This document shows, piece after piece, positions 7,036 through 9,405 of a stretch of DNA of 9,405 bases. Position numbers and translations under genes: made by a program. The notes below the pieces were generated by a model. It was not told the DNA's origin. It worked only from the letters and a program-made list of their open reading frames with translations, and ran no database searches. The DNA comes from Nocardioidaceae bacterium (GTDB taxonomy: Bacteria; Actinomycetota; Actinomycetes; Propionibacteriales; Nocardioidaceae): NCBI GenBank assembly GCA_013696015.1, contig JACCZI010000237.1, forward strand, positions 1 to 9,405, read 5' to 3'. Position 1 is the stretch's first letter. Each line of letters starts with the position of its first letter.

Positions 7036-7662
7036 CGAGGAGACTGCCCCGCCCACAGGTGGACGTTCCGAACCGTCATATCCGCGGAATGCGGTGATGA
7101 TGTCGTCTGTCGAGCGCAGCGCACCCGTCTGCAAGTACTCCATGGCGGTGAGGGACGCGTCGTGCGCCGCCTGCGACGAGCCTCCGACCGCGTCGGCGGC
7201 GACCCGAACGTGGTAGTCGTGCTGGTGCGCGTCGACGAAGGTGTAGTGAACGCAGACGTCGGTCAGCGCTCCGCAGAGCACAAGGGTCTTGGCGCGCAGC
7301 CCTTTCAGCAGAATCTCCAGATCTGTGCCAAAGAATGCCGAGTAGCGTCGTTTGATGACGTGGTACTCGTCGGGCAGAGGCGTCAGCGCCGGCACCAGCG
7401 CGGTGTCCGGGTCGTCCTCGACGCAGTGGACGGCCTCCTGGCCGTCGAGCTCGCGACCGAAGTCGGCGAGGGTCCGGCTGTGCCGTTCCTGAAGGAAGAT
7501 CACCGGGATACCCGCCTCGCGGGCGGCGGTCAGCATCGCCACACAGTTGTCGACCCGCCGCGCGTACCCACCCATCTGTGGGACCGCATAGTCCTCGTTG
7601 TACCCGGCCAGCTGGTTGTCGATGGAGATGAAGACTGGCTGGCCCTCGATGAGATTGCTCAT
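7024..7662 (-). CDS. Isochorismatase-family cysteine hydrolase
   Basis: A soluble 212-residue alpha/beta hydrolase of the family that includes nicotinamidase, N-carbamoylsarcosine amidohydrolase, ureidoacrylate hydrolase, biuret hydrolase and isochorismatase. Seen: catalytic Asp15 in FISIDNQ, Lys104 in VIKRRYSAFFGTDL, and nucleophile Cys137 in GALTDVCV, where the preceding small-residue turn supplies the expected cis-peptide/oxyanion region. The Asp-Lys-Cys triad is complete, so it is probably an active amide, ureide or similar hydrolase; the substrate cannot be read from sequence. The C-terminal 20 or so residues after DDIITAFRGY are a low-complexity tail ending in the tandem-repeat segment. 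Start ATG 7662 is chosen because GGAGGA (7666-7671, minus) lies 3 nt upstream and the first strand begins at residue 10; the open frame to 7776 only overlaps the repressor gene. It follows the repressor stop by 13 nt, so it is the first enzyme of the operon. Confidence 0.92.
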   Translation of the reverse strand: MSNLIEGQPVFISIDNQLAGYNEDYAVPQMGGYARRVDNCVAMLTAAREAGIPVIFLQERHSRTLADFGRELDGQEAVHCVEDDPDTALVPALTPLPDEYHVIKRRYSAFFGTDLEILLKGLRAKTLVLCGALTDVCVHYTFVDAHQHDYHVRVAADAVGGSSQAAHDASLTAMEYLQTGALRSTDDIITAFRGYDGSERPPVGGAVSSVMV

Positions 7663-7675
7663 GGCTCCTCCGTTC

Positions 7676-8728
7676 CTATGAGGGGTTCCCGATCGGGATC
7701 CGTGTCGCTGGGATGGCACCGTCACTACTGGGCTGAGGCGGTCGGCAGGAACCGCGTACGAGCAGGCGCGTCTCAAGGACGATGTGCTGCGCCTTCGGGG
7801 ATCCGGCGCCCTCGATCCGGTTGCGCAGCAGGCGCATGGCCAGCACCCCCTGCTCGACCGCCGGACGAGAGATGACGGACAGCGGTGGGCTGAGCAGCTC
7901 GGCGAGCTCCAGGTCGTCGAAACCGATGAACGACAGCTCGTCGGGGACCCGAATGCCCAGGTGGTGCAGCGCCCGCAATGCCCCGATCGACATCAGGTTG
8001 TTCGCCGCGAAGATGGCCGTCACCGCCGACGGCAGACCGAGCAGCCGAAGGGTCGCCTGGTAACCGCTCTCTAGCTTGAAGTCACCGATCCGGATGAGCG
8101 TCGGATCGAGCTCGACCCCTGCCGCACCTAGCGCCGCCATGAAACCGTCGTGGCGCTCGCGACCCGGCGTCGTGTCGAGCGGGCCGCTGATGAGTCCGAT
8201 GCGCCGATGACCGAGGCTCAGCAGATGCTCCGCTGCCTGCGCCGCTCCGCCGGGGGAGTCGACGAGGACGGAGTCGAGGTCGTTACCGCCGCGCAGCCGA
8301 CGGTCGAGCAACACGATCGGGACGTTGGCGCGCCGCAGCTCTGCGGTGTTGTCCGTTTCCTCCCGCGCCGGCACCAGGATGACGCCGTCGACCCGCCCGA
8401 CCAGTCCCTGCAGGACGGCTCGTTCCCGTTCGACACTCTCGTCGGTGTTGCTGAGGAAGACGTTCAGCTCCAGCTGCCGCGAGACGGACTCGACGCCTTT
8501 AGCGACGGCAGCGAAGAACGGGTTCGAGACGTCCGGCACCACCAGGCCGATGGACCGGGTGACCCCCGACTTCAGACTGCGCGCCACCTCGTTCGCGCGG
8601 AAGTCGAGCGTCTCGATCGTTGCCTGGACCGCAGCGGCTTCGCGGATCCGCTGCCCCGCGAGGTGCCGCGACACGGTCGTCGTGGAGACCCCCGCCAGCC
8701 GGGCAACGTCACCGATGGTCGCCACCAT
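7676..8728 (-). CDS. LacI/GalR-family transcriptional repressor
   Basis: A DNA-binding repressor of 350 residues, normal for the family. Seen: an N-terminal helix-turn-helix (4-23) with TIGDVARLAGVSTTTVSRHL, whose recognition helix carries Thr-Thr at the two specificity positions, as in PurR; the hinge helix RANEVARSLKSG at 44-55; then the periplasmic-binding-protein-like effector domain from GLVVPDVSNPFF (61-72), with LDRR (141-144), GRERHDGF (189-196) and IGFDD (268-272) at places that usually touch a sugar or purine-like ligand. A Ser/Pro-rich tail of about 20 residues follows. Start: ATG 8728 fits a leaderless transcript, because TACAGT ends 7 nt before it; GTG 8737 adds three residues but overlaps that -10 box. 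As first gene of the train and next to a LacI-type palindrome, it probably represses its own operon and perhaps the divergent M20 gene (inference). Confidence 0.94.
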   Translation of the reverse strand: MVATIGDVARLAGVSTTTVSRHLAGQRIREAAAVQATIETLDFRANEVARSLKSGVTRSIGLVVPDVSNPFFAAVAKGVESVSRQLELNVFLSNTDESVERERAVLQGLVGRVDGVILVPAREETDNTAELRRANVPIVLLDRRLRGGNDLDSVLVDSPGGAAQAAEHLLSLGHRRIGLISGPLDTTPGRERHDGFMAALGAAGVELDPTLIRIGDFKLESGYQATLRLLGLPSAVTAIFAANNLMSIGALRALHHLGIRVPDELSFIGFDDLELAELLSPPLSVISRPAVEQGVLAMRLLRNRIEGAGSPKAQHIVLETRLLVRGSCRPPQPSSDGAIPATRIPIGNPS

Positions 8729-8735
8729 GGCCGGC

Positions 8736-8741
8736 ACTGTA
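8736..8741 (-). promoter_or_regulatory. Probable -10 box of the operon promoter (leaderless repressor transcript)
   Basis: The minus strand reads TACAGT here, matching the actinobacterial TANNNT -10 pattern, and its end is 7 nt from ATG 8728. No Shine-Dalgarno precedes that ATG, so the transcript may start at or next to the start codon. No convincing -35 box is visible; the region where it would lie is covered by the palindrome at 8748-8767. Confidence 0.5.
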
Positions 8742-8747
8742 GACGAT

Positions 8748-8767
8748 TACTGGAATCGTTACCAGTA
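8748..8767. promoter_or_regulatory. Predicted LacI-family operator (perfect inverted repeat)
   Basis: TACTGGAATCGTTACCAGTA has perfect 6-bp arms (TACTGG and CCAGTA) and an 8-bp centre. The symmetric bases extend to the TGGnAnCGnTnCCA pattern with a central CpG (8757-8758), which is the shape of LacI/GalR operators such as those of CcpA and PurR. It lies about 20-40 bases upstream of the expected start of the repressor/operon transcript, where bound repressor would block RNA polymerase. It is about 70 bases upstream of the divergent M20 gene, so it could affect both directions. Confidence 0.72.
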
Positions 8768-8824
8768 CTTCCGTTCCAGCCTGCTCCATCCTCCCCGGGT
8801 CAGTGCGCGACCGTCGGCAGTCTC

Positions 8825-8830
8825 TACCCT
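8825..8830 (+). promoter_or_regulatory. Possible -10 box of the divergent M20 gene
   Basis: TACCCT fits TANNNT and ends 6 nt before the GTG start at 8837, the spacing expected for a leaderless actinobacterial transcript. There is no Shine-Dalgarno in the intervening bases and no recognisable -35 hexamer about 17 bases upstream, so this is suggestive only. Confidence 0.4.
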
Positions 8831-8836
8831 GCTTGC

Positions 8837-9405
8837 GTGTCCGATCACGATGCGCTGGTCATCCAACGGGTCGACGAGCTCGCTCCCCGACTGCTGGACC
8901 TCTCCCACGCGCTGTTTGCCGATCCTGAGCTCGCCTACCAGGAAGTACGGTCGGCCGCCCGCTGCGCGGAGTTGTTGGCGGACGGCGGGTTCGACGTCGA
9001 ACGCGAGGCGTACGGCGTGCCCACGGCATTCGCCGCCCGCAGCGGCGGTAGCGGGCCCCACGTCGTGATCTGCGCCGAGTACGACGCGCTGCCCGGCGTC
9101 GGCCACGCCTGCGGGCACAACGTGATCGCGGCATCGGCGGTGGGAGCCGGGCTTGCGCTCCTGCCGATCGCAGCCGATGCCGGGCTACGCGTCACGGTCC
9201 TCGGCACTCCCGCCGAGGAAGCCGGTGGCGGCAAGGTCGACCTGATCCGGGCCGGGGCGTTCGACGGCGTGGACGTAGCGATGATGATGCACCCGGCGCC
9301 GTACGACGAGCCTGGGTCGGTCGGTCTCGCGATCGAGGAGTGGTCGGTCGTGGTCCACGGCAAGGCCTCGCATGCCAGCGCGGAGCCGCAGCTGGGGCGC
9401 AACGC
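8837..9405 (+). CDS. M20-family metallo-amidohydrolase (AbgB/carboxypeptidase-like), 3' end beyond the window
   Basis: The first 189 codons of a zinc-type peptidase/amidohydrolase of the M20 group, which cleaves amide bonds in peptides or N-acyl amino acid conjugates (relatives include AbgB, N-acyl amino acid hydrolases and IAA-amino acid hydrolases). Seen: HALFADPELAYQE (24-36), the usual N-terminal family motif; AEYDALPGVGHACGHN (80-95) with metal-binding Cys92 and His94; GTPAEEAGGGK (123-133) with the catalytic/metal Glu pair 127-128; MMHPAP (150-155) with a likely metal His152; and the start of the dimerisation domain, VVHGKASHASAEP. The reading frame is open to the last base, so the gene is cut by the window and not broken. 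GTG 8837 is chosen because homology begins shortly after it and no in-frame start with a ribosome site is seen upstream. It is divergent from the repressor and shares the control region, suggesting a related substrate (inference). Confidence 0.9.
   Translation, partial: MSDHDALVIQRVDELAPRLLDLSHALFADPELAYQEVRSAARCAELLADGGFDVEREAYGVPTAFAARSGGSGPHVVICAEYDALPGVGHACGHNVIAASAVGAGLALLPIAADAGLRVTVLGTPAEEAGGGKVDLIRAGAFDGVDVAMMMHPAPYDEPGSVGLAIEEWSVVVHGKASHASAEPQLGRN

Noticed and set aside
7663..7776. N-terminal extension of the isochorismatase-family protein
   Set aside because: It overlaps the end of the repressor gene in another frame, and a GGAGGA site directly precedes ATG 7662.

Overview
The window is GC-rich DNA that looks actinobacterial. 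Third codon positions are strongly G/C, several starts are GTG, and the two divergent genes at the right end appear to be transcribed from leaderless TANNNT-type promoters. There are no RNA genes, insertion sequences, phage genes or CRISPR repeats. The genus cannot be fixed from the sequence.

Almost the whole window (about 30-8728) is one tightly packed minus-strand gene train, read from right to left: a LacI/GalR-family repressor; an isochorismatase-family cysteine hydrolase; a double ATPase of the oligopeptide/dipeptide ABC class (two complete ATP-binding domains in one chain); a DppC/OppC-type permease; a family 5 solute-binding lipoprotein; a DppB/OppB-type permease; a class I glutamine-amidotransferase-like (COG5426/DUF1355-type) protein; and a PfkB/ribokinase-type kinase. 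Gaps run from a 10-nt overlap to 28 nt, with no room for internal promoters or terminators, so it reads as a single operon headed by its own repressor gene. The nearly complete 108-bp intergenic region at 8729-8836 is the only obvious control region. It holds a perfect inverted repeat with a central CpG, typical of LacI-family operators, sitting just upstream of the repressor's likely -10 box.

On the other side of that region, a plus-strand M20-family metallo-amidohydrolase starts at 8837 and runs off the window.

Reading of the system (inference): an inducible uptake-and-breakdown locus. The ABC transporter imports a peptide-like or other polar compound. The isochorismatase-type and M20 hydrolases could cleave amide or ureide bonds, and the PfkB kinase could phosphorylate a released sugar or polyol. 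The LacI protein would relieve repression when ligand is present. The substrate is not identifiable from sequence. The most unusual local details are the paired overlapping palindromes in the control region, the apparently leaderless divergent starts, a 15-bp tandem duplication exactly at the hydrolase/ATPase junction that supplies both the stop of one gene and the start of the next, the fused ATPase whose second half lacks the usual C-terminal extension, and an amidotransferase-like protein with no visible nucleophilic cysteine.
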